From: PSRJ01 sp963825305 | GTDB taxonomy: Bacteria; Acidobacteriota; Terriglobia; Bryobacterales; Bryobacteraceae | Assembly (NCBI GenBank): GCA_963825305.1 | Contig: CAWGTA010000012.1 | Span: forward strand, 62,001-126,000 | Direction of reading: 5' to 3' | Length of the DNA stretch: 64,000 nucleotides | Translations under genes and position numbers: made by a program | Notes under the pieces: generated by a model | What the model was told of the DNA's origin: nothing | Databases searched by the model: none | What the model saw: the letters and a program-made list of their open reading frames with translations, nothing else | Shown here: one piece after another, positions 1 to 7,982 of the stretch | Layout: the number at the start of each line of letters is the position of its first letter | Numbering within the stretch: the first letter of the stretch is position 1

Positions 1-79
1 TTCGGTGCGCAGCCGCCGCCCGCTCTGGGACCTGAAGCATCCGGAGTCGCCCGACTGGGCTACGCGAGGGGGAGGCTGA
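1..79 (+). CDS. ctaD: cytochrome c oxidase subunit I, C-terminal end (partial)
   Basis: The window opens inside a reading frame whose last residues read RRPLWDLKHPESPDW before a TGA at 77-79. The PLWDLKHPE..DW tail is typical of the cytoplasmic C-terminus of aa3-type cytochrome c oxidase subunit I, the haem a/a3-CuB subunit of the terminal oxidase in the cytoplasmic membrane. The stop overlaps the ATG of the next gene, a subunit III gene, which supports the call and suggests translational coupling. Only about 25 codons are visible, so catalytic residues cannot be checked. Confidence 0.8.
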   Translation, partial: SVRSRRPLWDLKHPESPDWATRGGG

Positions 80-582
80 TGCGGCAGCGGGCACGGCTCG
101 GAATGGCGATGTTCCTCATGAGCGAAGCGGTCTTCTTCTTCATGCTGATCTCGGCCTTCGTGTACTTCCGCAGCGCGAGCCTGGCGGCAGCGGCGGCCAG
201 CTTGAACCTCGGCACCGCGGCTATCTACACTGTGTGCCTGATGGTCAGCAGCTTCACCATGTGGCGCGCGGCGGCTACCGGATCGCGCATCTGGTTGATG
301 GGTACGATCCTGCTCGGCGTCGTTTTCCTCTTCGGACAGGGCAGCGAATATCTCCGGCTGTTCCAACAAAAGATCACGATCAGCCAGAGCCTGTTCGGGA
401 CGACGTTCTTCACGCTGACGGGCCTGCACGGCCTGCACGTTTTCGTGGGCATCGTGATGCTCGCGATTCTGCTGGGGGTTGAACGCCCCGTAGCTGTCGA
501 GACGGTGGCGCTTTACTGGTATTTCGTGGACGTCGTGTGGGTGGCCATTTTCGCGATCGTCTACCTTTGGACTTTTCGATGA
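79..582 (+). CDS. ctaE: cytochrome c oxidase subunit III
   Basis: A 167-residue protein with about five hydrophobic segments, the short five-helix form of heme-copper oxidase subunit III. Diagnostic features are FLMSEAVFFF near residues 12-21, with the conserved glutamate of helix I, and GLHGLHVFVG around 115-124. The subunit binds no redox centre; in the family it stabilises subunit I and its proton uptake path. Its ATG overlaps the ctaD stop and its TGA overlaps the ctaG ATG, so the four oxidase genes are probably translated as a coupled unit. No internal ribosome-binding site is obvious, as expected for coupling. Confidence 0.92.
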   Translation: MRQRARLGMAMFLMSEAVFFFMLISAFVYFRSASLAAAAASLNLGTAAIYTVCLMVSSFTMWRAAATGSRIWLMGTILLGVVFLFGQGSEYLRLFQQKITISQSLFGTTFFTLTGLHGLHVFVGIVMLAILLGVERPVAVETVALYWYFVDVVWVAIFAIVYLWTFR

Positions 583-1430
583 CGACTCAGGAACTTCTGA
601 TATCGGCATGGGATTGGGAGCCATCGGTAGTGGTAGGCTGCGCCGCGCTAGTGTTAGCCGGGCTTGTGGGGCAGGCCTTCTGGCCTGCCGCCGGGCTTCC
701 GCCCGGCGCGCCGCGCGGAAGCGCGGCGGCAGCCCGGAAGGGCTGCCCCACTTGGTTCCCCTTCCTCACAGGCGTTCTCTTGCTCCTGCTAGCCCTCGTC
801 TCACCCATCGATACCCTGGGCGATGGCTACCTGTTCAGCGCGCACGTAGTCCAACATTTCCTCCTGGCCCTGATCATTCCGCCGTTGTTGTTGCTGGGAA
901 CGCCGCGCGCCCTCGCCGAGGCGACACTCGCCCGGCCGCCAATCCGCCGCATCGAGCGCGCCATCGCGCAACCGTTGGTGGCCTGGCCGCTGGGAGTCGG
1001 CACCATGATCCTCTGGCATCTGCCCCCACTATTCAACGCCGCGTTGGCAAGTGACGCCCTCCACATTTTCCAGCACCTGAGCTTTCTGATCACGGGCACA
1101 ATCTTCTGGTGGCCGGTGCTTTGCCCGATCGAAGAGCAGCGCATGGCGCCACTCCACCACACCATCTCGTATCTGTTCAGCGCGTGTGTCTGTTGCAGCC
1201 TGCTGGGTGCGGTGCTGACCTTCACGCCGCCGGGCGCGTATCCGGCCTACCTGAATCCCGATGACCGGCTGGGCATCCTGCGATTGGTTCGCAACGAATG
1301 GGGGCTCGATCCCAAGACCGACCAACATTTGGGCGGCTTGCTGATGTGGGTGCCGGGATGCCTCGTCTACCTCAGCGCGATTCTGGCGAGCGCCGCCCGC
1401 TGGTACGGCGCGGCTGAACAGGAAGCATGA
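579..1430 (+). CDS. ctaG: CtaG-type cytochrome c oxidase assembly protein (caa3_CtaG family) with a repeat-encoded insert
   Basis: A 283-residue polytopic membrane protein resembling the caa3_CtaG family, which in Bacillus is needed for assembly of active caa3 oxidase. Visible landmarks are DTLGDGYLFSAHVVQHFLL, LLLLGTPRALAEA, MILWHLPPLFNAAL and QHLSFLITGTIFWWPVL. The start at 579 is chosen because it forms an ATGA overlap with ctaE; an in-frame ATG at 537 lies inside ctaE. Residues about 30-58 are encoded by a palindromic dispersed repeat (666-751) and have low-complexity Ala/Gly/Pro composition, between the first helix and the conserved core. The frame is preserved across the repeat. Its stop overlaps the next gene's start (ATGA). 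Confidence 0.85.
   Translation: MTTQELLISAWDWEPSVVVGCAALVLAGLVGQAFWPAAGLPPGAPRGSAAAARKGCPTWFPFLTGVLLLLLALVSPIDTLGDGYLFSAHVVQHFLLALIIPPLLLLGTPRALAEATLARPPIRRIERAIAQPLVAWPLGVGTMILWHLPPLFNAALASDALHIFQHLSFLITGTIFWWPVLCPIEEQRMAPLHHTISYLFSACVCCSLLGAVLTFTPPGAYPAYLNPDDRLGILRLVRNEWGLDPKTDQHLGGLLMWVPGCLVYLSAILASAARWYGAAEQEA
666..751. repeat. dispersed palindrome family R1, copy inside ctaG
   Basis: An 86-bp element beginning GTGGGGCAGGCC and ending GGGCTGCCCCAC. The outer arms are mutually complementary and there are inner GC-rich hairpins. A near-identical element lies at 22666-22752 and a half copy at 50891-50934. This copy lies wholly inside the ctaG coding sequence, in frame and without a stop. 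Confidence 0.85.
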
Positions 1431-2443
1431 CGGATCGTCACAAGCCCCAGCCGAGCTATGCGCCCGCATTGATGGCGGTGGGGCTGACGGGTCTGTTGTG
1501 GGGCCTGGTCACGAGCTGGATCGTCTCTGCAATCGGGCTGGTCGTGACCGGTGCAGCCGCGGCGCTGTGGATCGGAGACTTCGGCGTGGGACAATCCGCC
1601 GCGCCTCGCGAGACCAGATCCAAGGTTCGGGCCGCCGCAGTGAGGTCCGCGCCACAGGCCATTTCCAGTCCCTGGTTGCATCGCTCTGCGCTTCTGCTCG
1701 CCATCGCGACTCTGCTGCTCGTGGTCCTCGGGGCCGGCGTCACCAGCCGCGCGGGGCGGCCCTGGGAAGTGAGCCATCTGCTGGTAGGGGCGACCGTCGG
1801 TGCACTCACCCTCATCCGTGCCCTACTGGTGCGGAACCGCTTCGGCTGGATGCTGCTGGCAGCCGTTCTCGTCCAAGCCATGTTGGGGAATCGCATCCCC
1901 GCCGTGGCGGCCTTTCACGCTTTCCTGGCGCAAATGTTCTTCGTAGCCACGGTCGCTCTTGCGCTCATTACATCCAAAAGCTGGAAGCGCGATCCCGAAA
2001 TCGCTCAGGACACCGCCAAGCCGTCGCTGCACACCTGGTCGCTGATCACGGTCCTCCTGGTGGCTGCGCAGGTGGCGCTGGGCGCGGCGGTCCGCCACCA
2101 GGTGATGGGCGCCGGCATACACATCACCGGCGCATTGGTGGTGGCGCTGGCGATCGTCATCCTGGGTATGCTCGTGGTGAACCAATTCCCGGAGCACCGT
2201 ACGCTGCGCCCCGCGGCCATCGCCATGATGGTAATCGCCGGCGCGCAGGTGTTCCTGGGATTTGGCGCATTTATTGTGCGGATGATGGGTCTCGACGAGA
2301 ACACCTTAGCAGTGCAGATCGCGACGATGGCGCATGTGACCACCGGTGCGCTGACCTTCGCCTCGACGGTCGTCTTAGCTCTCGAAATCCGGCGTCACCT
2401 GCGCCCTGCCGCTACGGAATCGACGGACGCCGTTCGGCCGTGA
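1427..2443 (+). CDS. heme A synthase-like membrane protein (COX15/CtaA family) with an N-terminal two-helix extension
   Basis: A 338-residue protein. From about residue 84 it follows the COX15/CtaA plan of two four-helix bundles, with histidines suited to haem ligation at H117 (SHLLVG), H164 (FHAFLAQ), H224 or H232, and H303 (AHVTTGA). The family oxidises haem O to haem A in the membrane, which fits its place behind oxidase subunits and CtaG. The first ~55 residues form two extra hydrophobic segments (LMAVGLTGLLWGLVTSW and following) not in the core family, perhaps a fused small oxidase-associated protein. The ATG overlaps the ctaG stop. The gene ends 31 nt inside the 3' end of the convergent gene at 2412-2981. 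The family is fairly secure, the exact substrate less so. Confidence 0.78.
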   Translation: MTDRHKPQPSYAPALMAVGLTGLLWGLVTSWIVSAIGLVVTGAAAALWIGDFGVGQSAAPRETRSKVRAAAVRSAPQAISSPWLHRSALLLAIATLLLVVLGAGVTSRAGRPWEVSHLLVGATVGALTLIRALLVRNRFGWMLLAAVLVQAMLGNRIPAVAAFHAFLAQMFFVATVALALITSKSWKRDPEIAQDTAKPSLHTWSLITVLLVAAQVALGAAVRHQVMGAGIHITGALVVALAIVILGMLVVNQFPEHRTLRPAAIAMMVIAGAQVFLGFGAFIVRMMGLDENTLAVQIATMAHVTTGALTFASTVVLALEIRRHLRPAATESTDAVRP

Positions 2444-2981
2444 GGGTGGTCGCCGGCGCACCTCTATGCGCGTGGATCTTATCGAGCGGCGGCTCGATGT
2501 ACCCGATTCCCCGCCCCGCGATCACCATCGATGTCCAAAGGACCAGCGAGAGCGCTGCCGCCAGCTTTGCGCGCCCGGGAATCCGCGCGGCCCGGTCGAA
2601 CTCCGCCGCCTGCGCATAGACGCTGCGGCGAAACACCAGCGCGTGGATCACGATGAGCGCCAGCACCGCCATTTTGGCGCGGAAGAAAGCGTTGTAATAA
2701 TATTCTTCGGCCTTGGACCCGAGCATGAGAATGCCGCAGATGACGACGATTGTCAGGCCGAGATGTTTCAAGCTGCGCAACTGTCCCACCACGTCAGCCA
2801 CCGGGCGCTTCCGCATCGCCACGCCGAGCAGCCGCAGGTCCGTGGCGAGAATCGTTCCACCGAACAGCGCGATGCCGGCCAGATGACTCGACATGATGAT
2901 CGGGTAGACGTTCCATGAGGAGCGGATGGCCGTGAAGAAATCGGTGGCTTGCACCCACTGCGCGAATGACAAAAGAGACAT
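2412..2981 (-). CDS. four-helix membrane protein of unknown function (DUF6644-like), larger type, copy B'
   Basis: A 189-residue protein with about four hydrophobic segments and the pattern YPIIMSSHLAGIALFGG ... DLRLLGVAM ... IPGRAKLAAALSLVLWTSMV. It is a clear paralog of the protein at 4123-4686. I believe both belong to the DUF6644 type of small bacterial membrane proteins, but the name is from memory. No catalytic motif is seen. The start at 2981 is taken as the ATG just downstream of the methyltransferase stop; an upstream in-frame start would run into that gene. The 3' end overlaps the end of the convergent heme A synthase-like gene. Confidence 0.7.
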   Translation of the reverse strand: MSLLSFAQWVQATDFFTAIRSSWNVYPIIMSSHLAGIALFGGTILATDLRLLGVAMRKRPVADVVGQLRSLKHLGLTIVVICGILMLGSKAEEYYYNAFFRAKMAVLALIVIHALVFRRSVYAQAAEFDRAARIPGRAKLAAALSLVLWTSMVIAGRGIGYIEPPLDKIHAHRGAPATTLTAERRPSIP

Positions 2982-2983
2982 AC

Positions 2984-3658
2984 TCACTGACAACCCTTCT
3001 CCGGGATCGGCCGAACCGCGATCAACGACTTGGTGATTCCCAGAAACCGCTCGCGGATCACCCACGCGCCCGGAAATAGACCGCGTACCTGGCGGCATCC
3101 CAGGAGGCGGATGTCACGCAAGAAATGCTCCACATAGAAATCGCGGCGATCCGCCGTAACGCGTGTCAGCGCGCCCCATACTGTCCCGTGCCGGACAATC
3201 GCGCGCTGCCACGATTTCGGCAGCCAGTGCACCAGCGGCGTCATCAAGTGTTGCTCCACGGGAAACCAGCGGTTGGGCGTCTGCACCCAAAACCCACGTC
3301 CCACGCGGGCCACTTCGCGCGCAAAACTCTCCTGGCTGGCGGCGTCACCCACGTGTTCGATCACCGAGTTGCTGAACACCACGTCGAACGCGGCGTCGCG
3401 GAATGGCAGGCATCGGCCGTCGCCCGCTACCCAATTCGTGGCGCCGGCCATATCGCCTTTAGCGCGCGGCATGTTCAGCAGAACCAGGCGCGGCGTCACC
3501 GATGCCAGCTGCCAATTGTCCAACGTGCCGCCGATATCCAAAACGCGCATCTCGGGGCGAATGCCCAGCTCCTGCACAAATCGCTCCATGCGTTGACGGC
3601 GAAACCGTCGTTGGGCCGCGCCCGCATAAGAGAGGATAGCCACGCGTAACGGCTGCAT
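2984..3658 (-). CDS. class I SAM-dependent methyltransferase
   Basis: A 224-residue soluble protein with a Rossmann-type methyltransferase core: motif I VLDIGGT near residue 39, an acidic loop in VAGDGRCLPFRDAAFDVVF, and the post-motif SNSVIEHV. This pattern is that of the Methyltransf_11 group acting on small molecules or sugars and lipids; the substrate cannot be read from the sequence. It sits between two halves of a duplicated membrane-protein pair with almost no spacing on either side, so it is probably co-transcribed with them, but it shares no sequence similarity with them. Confidence 0.8.
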   Translation of the reverse strand: MQPLRVAILSYAGAAQRRFRRQRMERFVQELGIRPEMRVLDIGGTLDNWQLASVTPRLVLLNMPRAKGDMAGATNWVAGDGRCLPFRDAAFDVVFSNSVIEHVGDAASQESFAREVARVGRGFWVQTPNRWFPVEQHLMTPLVHWLPKSWQRAIVRHGTVWGALTRVTADRRDFYVEHFLRDIRLLGCRQVRGLFPGAWVIRERFLGITKSLIAVRPIPEKGCQ

Positions 3659-3676
3659 CTACATCCATACTACGGC

Positions 3677-4114
3677 TCAGATGAACGCGATGAAGATCCC
3701 GCCAAACACTACTCCCACCCACAAAGCCATGGAGACGCACGCCACCAGCTTTTGCCACGATTCCTGGCCTTCCAATTTGGTCGCCCGGCGATGGATGGTG
3801 TATTGAAAGATGATCGCCAGAAGCAGCAGAACCATCTTCACCTGGAAGGATCGATTGAGGTAGTACATATCCGGGTCCGAGGAAAACATCAGGGGACCCG
3901 ACAGCAGCACCATGGTCAGTCCGATCAGAGTCCAGGGCGCGAGATCCTTCGCCAACTCAGATACCTTTTGCCGGCGCATCCCCAGATTGAGGAGCCGGAA
4001 ATCAACCAGGGCGATAGTTCCGACCAGCACCGCGAACCCCACGATGTGGATCACTTCGAGAGTCGGAAAGATCAGCTCGGAAGAGTTGAGCGGGTTCACC
4101 ACGGCCAGGAACAT
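3677..4114 (-). CDS. four-helix membrane protein of unknown function (DUF6644-like), smaller type, copy A'
   Basis: A 145-residue membrane protein starting MFLAVVNPLNSSELIFPTLE and containing EVIHIVGFAVLVGTIALVD, GLTMVLLSGPLMFSSDP and a C-terminal ALWVGVVFGGIFIAFI. It is a paralog of the protein at 4699-5145, colinear over its whole length. The start at 4114 is chosen by alignment with that paralog. The recurring unit is small protein, then large protein, as at 5145-4123; here the expected large partner (2412-2981) is separated from it by the methyltransferase gene. Confidence 0.7.
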   Translation of the reverse strand: MFLAVVNPLNSSELIFPTLEVIHIVGFAVLVGTIALVDFRLLNLGMRRQKVSELAKDLAPWTLIGLTMVLLSGPLMFSSDPDMYYLNRSFQVKMVLLLLAIIFQYTIHRRATKLEGQESWQKLVACVSMALWVGVVFGGIFIAFI

Positions 4115-4122
4115 GGGCGTTC

Positions 4123-4686
4123 TCAGCGGCCCGGAACGTGAGTGCCAGCCACCTGAGGCGCGGACCGCACCGACGATGCGATGGGCTTGCCGGGAGAGCC
4201 GGGCCCTTCCCAATATCCGATCAACCGGCCGTTGCTCAAAATGCTAAACCAGATCAGCAAGGAAAGAGCCCCTGCCAGCTTGGCCCGGCCGGGCAGCGAC
4301 GGTGCGGCATCGATCGCGGCCGTGTTGTTGTACACCGTGGGCCGGAAGACTATGGCATGCACGGCGACCAGGACCAGGCTAGCCATTTTGCCCCAGAAAA
4401 AGGGATTAGGAGAATACTTGGCAGCCTCCGAAGCCCCCAGAAGAATCCCCATGGTGACCATGATGCAAAAGCCGAGCCGTTTCCAATTCCGGAACTGGTT
4501 CACCACGTCCGTTACGGTACGGTCAGTCATGGCCACGCCGAGCAGGCGCAGGTCCGTCATCAGGATCATGCCGCCGAATATGGCGATGCAGGCCAGATGC
4601 GTCGACATGATCACCGGATAGACCAGCGCCGACTCGCGTATGTCCGCCAGGAACCCTATGCTTTGGATCGACTCTGCAATAGACAC
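4123..4686 (-). CDS. four-helix membrane protein of unknown function (DUF6644-like), larger type, copy B
   Basis: A 187-residue protein starting from GTG at 4686. It shares YPVIMSTHLACIAIFGG, DLRLLGVAM, FRNWKRLG and LPGRAKLAGALSLLIW with the copy at 2412-2981. About four membrane segments are predicted by eye. A histidine in the first helix (STHLA) is shared by both copies and could be a ligand, but that is speculation. It follows its small partner (4699-5145) by 12 nt and precedes the second small copy by 8 nt, so the five minus-strand genes look like one transcription unit. Confidence 0.7.
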   Translation of the reverse strand: MSIAESIQSIGFLADIRESALVYPVIMSTHLACIAIFGGMILMTDLRLLGVAMTDRTVTDVVNQFRNWKRLGFCIMVTMGILLGASEAAKYSPNPFFWGKMASLVLVAVHAIVFRPTVYNNTAAIDAAPSLPGRAKLAGALSLLIWFSILSNGRLIGYWEGPGSPGKPIASSVRSAPQVAGTHVPGR

Positions 4687-4698
4687 GTAATTCTCCCT

Positions 4699-5145
4699 CT
4701 ACACGAACGCGATAAACAGCCCGCCAAACACCACCGAAGTCCACAATGCCAGAGAGATAATCCCCACAACTTTGCTGAGGCCCCCCGGCGGCGCTCCCGA
4801 TAAGGCCACTTTGCGATGGATCGTGTAGTTGTAGATGATCGCGATCAGCAGAGCTCCCAGTTTGAATCGAAATGACGAGTTGCCCAGGTACATGTTGGGA
4901 TCGGATGAAAAAATCAGCGGACCCGAAATCAACATGATGATCAGGCCGACTAGCGTCCACGTGCTGGTTTCCTTCAACAGTTGCGCCGCCGAACCACGCT
5001 TGCCCCACCCCAGCAGACCCATGTCGACAATCGCGATGGTGCCGATGGACAACGTGAATCCGGTGATGTGGATAATTTCAAGGAGCGGGAACCCCCACTC
5101 GGTATTGTTGATTGGATTCGTGGTGGGATCGAACGCTAGGAACAT
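4699..5145 (-). CDS. four-helix membrane protein of unknown function (DUF6644-like), smaller type, copy A
   Basis: A 148-residue membrane protein starting MFLAFDPTTNPINNTEWGF, with LLEIIHITGFTLSIGTIAIVD, GLIIMLISGPLIFSSDP and a final SVVFGGLFIAFV. It is the first gene of the minus-strand unit and is paralogous to 3677-4114. A TATTAT hexamer lies on the minus strand at 5186-5181, about 35 nt before the start, but no convincing -35 box accompanies it. No known functional motif is present. Confidence 0.7.
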   Translation of the reverse strand: MFLAFDPTTNPINNTEWGFPLLEIIHITGFTLSIGTIAIVDMGLLGWGKRGSAAQLLKETSTWTLVGLIIMLISGPLIFSSDPNMYLGNSSFRFKLGALLIAIIYNYTIHRKVALSGAPPGGLSKVVGIISLALWTSVVFGGLFIAFV

Positions 5146-5298
5146 TCCGTCTGCCCTCTACTTTGCTTCGTGAGCCTACCATAATACTCTCCGGAGCAAC
5201 GGTAGGGGTAGGTCACGGCATGGTCAGTGACCACTTGTGACCGGCGCGAGACACCCGGTTTTCAGCGTGTTATGTAGAATGGAGCGTCGCAACGAGCC

Positions 5299-6831
5299 AT
5301 GGCGCACGCTACCGCCCGCTTCCGAAAATACGCCATTCTCAGCCACCGATGGATGGGGGTGAGCTTCTGCGTTCTATTCGCCATGTGGTTCGTTTCGGGC
5401 ATGGTGCTGATGTATTGCGACTATCCCGGCGTGGGACCGGCGGACCGCCTCGCGCGCGCCTCACCTCTGAACGGGGCGCCGATTCGACTCTCGCCGGAAG
5501 AAGCATGGACCGCTCTTGGCCCTTCCGAACCGCCGGATCAGGTGTCGATCGCGATGCTGTTTGGGCGTCCCGCGTACCGATTCCGGTGGGGCCAGGTGCT
5601 GTCCGTGGTCTATGCGGATACGGGTGAAGTGCAGCCGGAAGTGTCACCCGAGGTGGCACTTGCGACCGCGGCGGCGTGGGCAGCGCAACCGGCGGCAACC
5701 GCTCGCTTCGATGGCATCCTCACCGGGCCGGACCAGTGGACCGTGAGCGGCGAGTTCCGCGCGCTGCGGCCGCTCTTCAAATACTCGTGGCCCAACGGCG
5801 TCCAGGTATACGTTTCGCAGGTCACTGGCGAAGTGGTGCAGGCCACCACCCGCCGCGCGCGCATGGGCGCATGGTTCGGCGCCATACCGCATTGGCTCTA
5901 CTTCACACCGCTGCGCCAGGACGGGCGGCTCTGGAGCAAAGTGGTGATCTGGGCTTCGGGCATCGGCACGGTGATGGCGTCGTTCGGAGTGCTGGTGGGC
6001 ATCCTTATGTATTCGCCGGCGAAGCGCTATCACTTTCCGGAGGGTTCGTCGAGCATCCCGTACGCGGGGCAAAAACGCTGGCACACGATGCTGGGGCTGA
6101 TTTTCGGCCTGGTCACGTGCACCTGGATCTTCAGCGGCATGCTTTCCATGGACCCCTTCGGCTGGGAATCGAGCGGCCAGGCATTTCGGCTGAATGCAGC
6201 GCTGCGGGGCGGGCCGCTGCAGTTTCCGGCATTTGCCGCCAAGCACCCACGGCAAGCTCTGGAGCAGGTAGCCGCCGATCTCGAAGTCAAAGAACTGGAG
6301 CTCACTACCTTCGCGGGCGAACCGGCATACCTGGCCGTCGAAACGCCGCAACGGTCCCGCATCATCCCGGTCCACGGAGCTCCGGTGCGGGAATTCGATC
6401 CCATACAAGTGACCCGGCTCCTGGGCGAAGCCAGCCAACCGTACGGACTGGCGGAGGTCCGCGTGGTCAAAGAATACGAATCCTACTACCTGGACCGTCA
6501 CTACCAACGGCCGCTGCCGGTGTTGTTCGTGCGCCTTAGAGATCCCGACGATTCCATGTATTACGTAGATCTGAAAACGGCGCGGATTGTGGAAGGTTAC
6601 GTGACCCGTTCGCGCTGGAACCGATGGCTCTACCACGGCTTGCACTCGATGGACTTCCCATGGCTCTACCGCCACCGCCCCGCTTGGGACCTCATGGTTC
6701 TGGCGCTGATGCTGGGCGGCACGGCGCTGAGCGTCACCGCCATGGTGATCGGGTGGCGCCGCTTGCGTCGCAAGGTGCGGATGCGGGCGGCGAGGGCACG
6801 CTTCAACTTTTTGCCCGATCGATCGATATGA
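5299..6831 (+). CDS. PepSY-associated membrane protein
   Basis: A 510-residue protein with the PepSY-associated TM (PepSY_TM) layout. It has an N-terminal helix HRWMGVSFCVLFAMWFVSG, a large extracytoplasmic PepSY-like region, a central pair of helices (SGIGTVMASFGVLVGILMY and MLGLIFGLVTCTWIFSGM), a second PepSY-like region and a C-terminal helix MVLALMLGGTALSVTAMVI. Members are linked to iron or peptide uptake and to flavin or haem reductases, but no partner gene is beside it here. ATG 5299 lies 12 nt after GGAGCG and follows a TAGAAT hexamer at 5275-5280. It is divergent from the minus-strand membrane-protein unit. Confidence 0.8.
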   Translation: MAHATARFRKYAILSHRWMGVSFCVLFAMWFVSGMVLMYCDYPGVGPADRLARASPLNGAPIRLSPEEAWTALGPSEPPDQVSIAMLFGRPAYRFRWGQVLSVVYADTGEVQPEVSPEVALATAAAWAAQPAATARFDGILTGPDQWTVSGEFRALRPLFKYSWPNGVQVYVSQVTGEVVQATTRRARMGAWFGAIPHWLYFTPLRQDGRLWSKVVIWASGIGTVMASFGVLVGILMYSPAKRYHFPEGSSSIPYAGQKRWHTMLGLIFGLVTCTWIFSGMLSMDPFGWESSGQAFRLNAALRGGPLQFPAFAAKHPRQALEQVAADLEVKELELTTFAGEPAYLAVETPQRSRIIPVHGAPVREFDPIQVTRLLGEASQPYGLAEVRVVKEYESYYLDRHYQRPLPVLFVRLRDPDDSMYYVDLKTARIVEGYVTRSRWNRWLYHGLHSMDFPWLYRHRPAWDLMVLALMLGGTALSVTAMVIGWRRLRRKVRMRAARARFNFLPDRSI

Positions 6832-6947
6832 GCGGGGCCGTGCCCTGTCCCGTTTCACGCATTTTGTACTGGTACAAATCCGGTCTTCCAAAAAGGTACC
6901 GTTTTCGATGATTCGTCCTACCTGTTCGCGTATATTTGAACAAAGTT

Positions 6948-7502
6948 ATGGCACTAGCGAACCTGCGTGTAAGCTTGGCTACGGCGGTGTTTCTAGCGGC
7001 GCACGCTCACGCAGGAGTCATTTACACAGCCATCGATCTGTTTACCCCGGGTCCCAGTGGCGGCGAACTCTGGCAATATACCTACACCTTTCAAAATTAC
7101 GTACCAGAACAGAACGTAGCGATCGAAATTCTGTTCGACCCACTGCTGTATACCGATCTGCAGAATCCTCCTCCCGTCGTCTCCGGCTGGAGCATCGCGG
7201 CACTCCAACCCGATCCCAACTTTGCCGATCCCGGACGGTACTCCGCGCTGGCTCTGGAAAACAACGCCCCGCCCACCGGACCGTTCACGGTCACGTTCGC
7301 CTGGCTCGGCAAAGGCTCTCCTGGGAATCAGCCCGTCGAAATCAACCAGTTCGCAAGCAACGGAAGTTTTATGAGTGAGGTGGCCAGCGAGGAAAGCTCT
7401 CCGGTACCAGAACCCGCCACCGCGTTGCTCATCGGGTCCGCCCTGGTGGCCGCGGGGTTCTACCTGCGCAAGCGCCAAGAAGTACTTTACAACAAAAAGT
7501 AA
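6948..7502 (+). CDS. PEP-CTERM sorting domain protein
   Basis: A 184-residue secreted protein with an N-terminal signal peptide (LATAVFLAAHAHA) and a C-terminal PEP-CTERM signal: PVPEPATALLIGSALVAAG followed by basic residues. In this system an exosortase (EpsH/XrtA type) is thought to process proteins at the PEP motif; no exosortase lies in this window. The middle region has no recognised domain. The start is uncertain: ATG 6948 is used here, but TTG 6936 is in frame and adds MNKV. No clear Shine-Dalgarno sequence precedes either. A terminator-like hairpin follows at 7521-7563. Confidence 0.75.
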   Translation: MALANLRVSLATAVFLAAHAHAGVIYTAIDLFTPGPSGGELWQYTYTFQNYVPEQNVAIEILFDPLLYTDLQNPPPVVSGWSIAALQPDPNFADPGRYSALALENNAPPTGPFTVTFAWLGKGSPGNQPVEINQFASNGSFMSEVASEESSPVPEPATALLIGSALVAAGFYLRKRQEVLYNKK

Positions 7503-7520
7503 CGTGATGTAGACTGTCAG

Positions 7521-7563
7521 TAGCACAGGCCTCCCGGCACCTCTCGGCCTGTGTCTGGTTTTC
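7521..7563. terminator. terminator-like hairpin, repeat family R5
   Basis: CACAGGCC at 7524-7531 pairs with GGCCTGTG at 7546-7553 and is followed by TCTGGTTTTC. Related elements lie at 37788-37815 and 56185-56214. It directly follows the PEP-CTERM gene and could end its transcript. Confidence 0.6.
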
Positions 7564-7577
7564 TCAGGAGATATCTC

Positions 7578-7907
7578 TTGACCTTTAAGTCCGCCGCCCC
7601 GTACTTATTCTGCGCGCTCGCGATGGTCTTCCTGTCGCGCCTGGAATTGCACAGCGACGACACCGGCGTAGAAGTCTTTTTCATTCTCCTCAGCGCGTTC
7701 CTCCTAGGCTGCTGGCATCCTGCGCGTGCCTGGCAGTGGGCGCTCCTGCTTGGCCTGACCGTTCCCGCCGCAGGCTGGCTGGGGAGGGCCCCGCGGCCTG
7801 CCATCGACTTCACCGTTCCTGCCTTCGTAATCGCAGTCGGTCTGGCCGGAAGTTACGCCGGCGTGCTCGTCCGCCGAGTCATGTCCCCCGCAAGCTCCGC
7901 AACTTGA
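7578..7907 (+). CDS. small membrane protein, unknown function
   Basis: A 109-residue protein with three or four hydrophobic stretches (APYLFCALAMVFLS, VFFILLSAFLLGCW, WALLLGLTVPAAGWLG, FVIAVGLAGSYAGVLVRRV). TTG 7578 is chosen because AGGAG at 7566-7570 lies seven bases upstream; a GTG at 7551 would start inside the R5 hairpin. No family is recognised. Its stop codon lies within the -35 box of the promoter for the following cytochrome gene. Confidence 0.6.
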   Translation: MTFKSAAPYLFCALAMVFLSRLELHSDDTGVEVFFILLSAFLLGCWHPARAWQWALLLGLTVPAAGWLGRAPRPAIDFTVPAFVIAVGLAGSYAGVLVRRVMSPASSAT

Positions 7908-7932
7908 CAGCCCAAAACCGCGTGGATACGAT
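7904..7932 (+). promoter_or_regulatory. sigma70-type promoter for the cytochrome c / ThDP-enzyme operon
   Basis: TTGACA (7904-7909), a 17-bp spacer and TACGAT (7927-7932). The predicted transcript would start about 7939, some 44 nt before the cytochrome ATG, leaving room for the AGGGAGAA ribosome-binding site just upstream of 7983. The -35 is a perfect consensus match. Confidence 0.65.
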
Positions 7933-7982
7933 TAAGTCCAGCCTTTTTCTCACACGTGTGACAGAGGGTCGAGGGAGAACCG

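Noticed and set aside
5644..6891. Open frame of about 415 codons antisense to the PepSY gene
   Set aside because: Shadow frame with His/Arg-rich, unstructured content; the plus-strand gene has clear domains.
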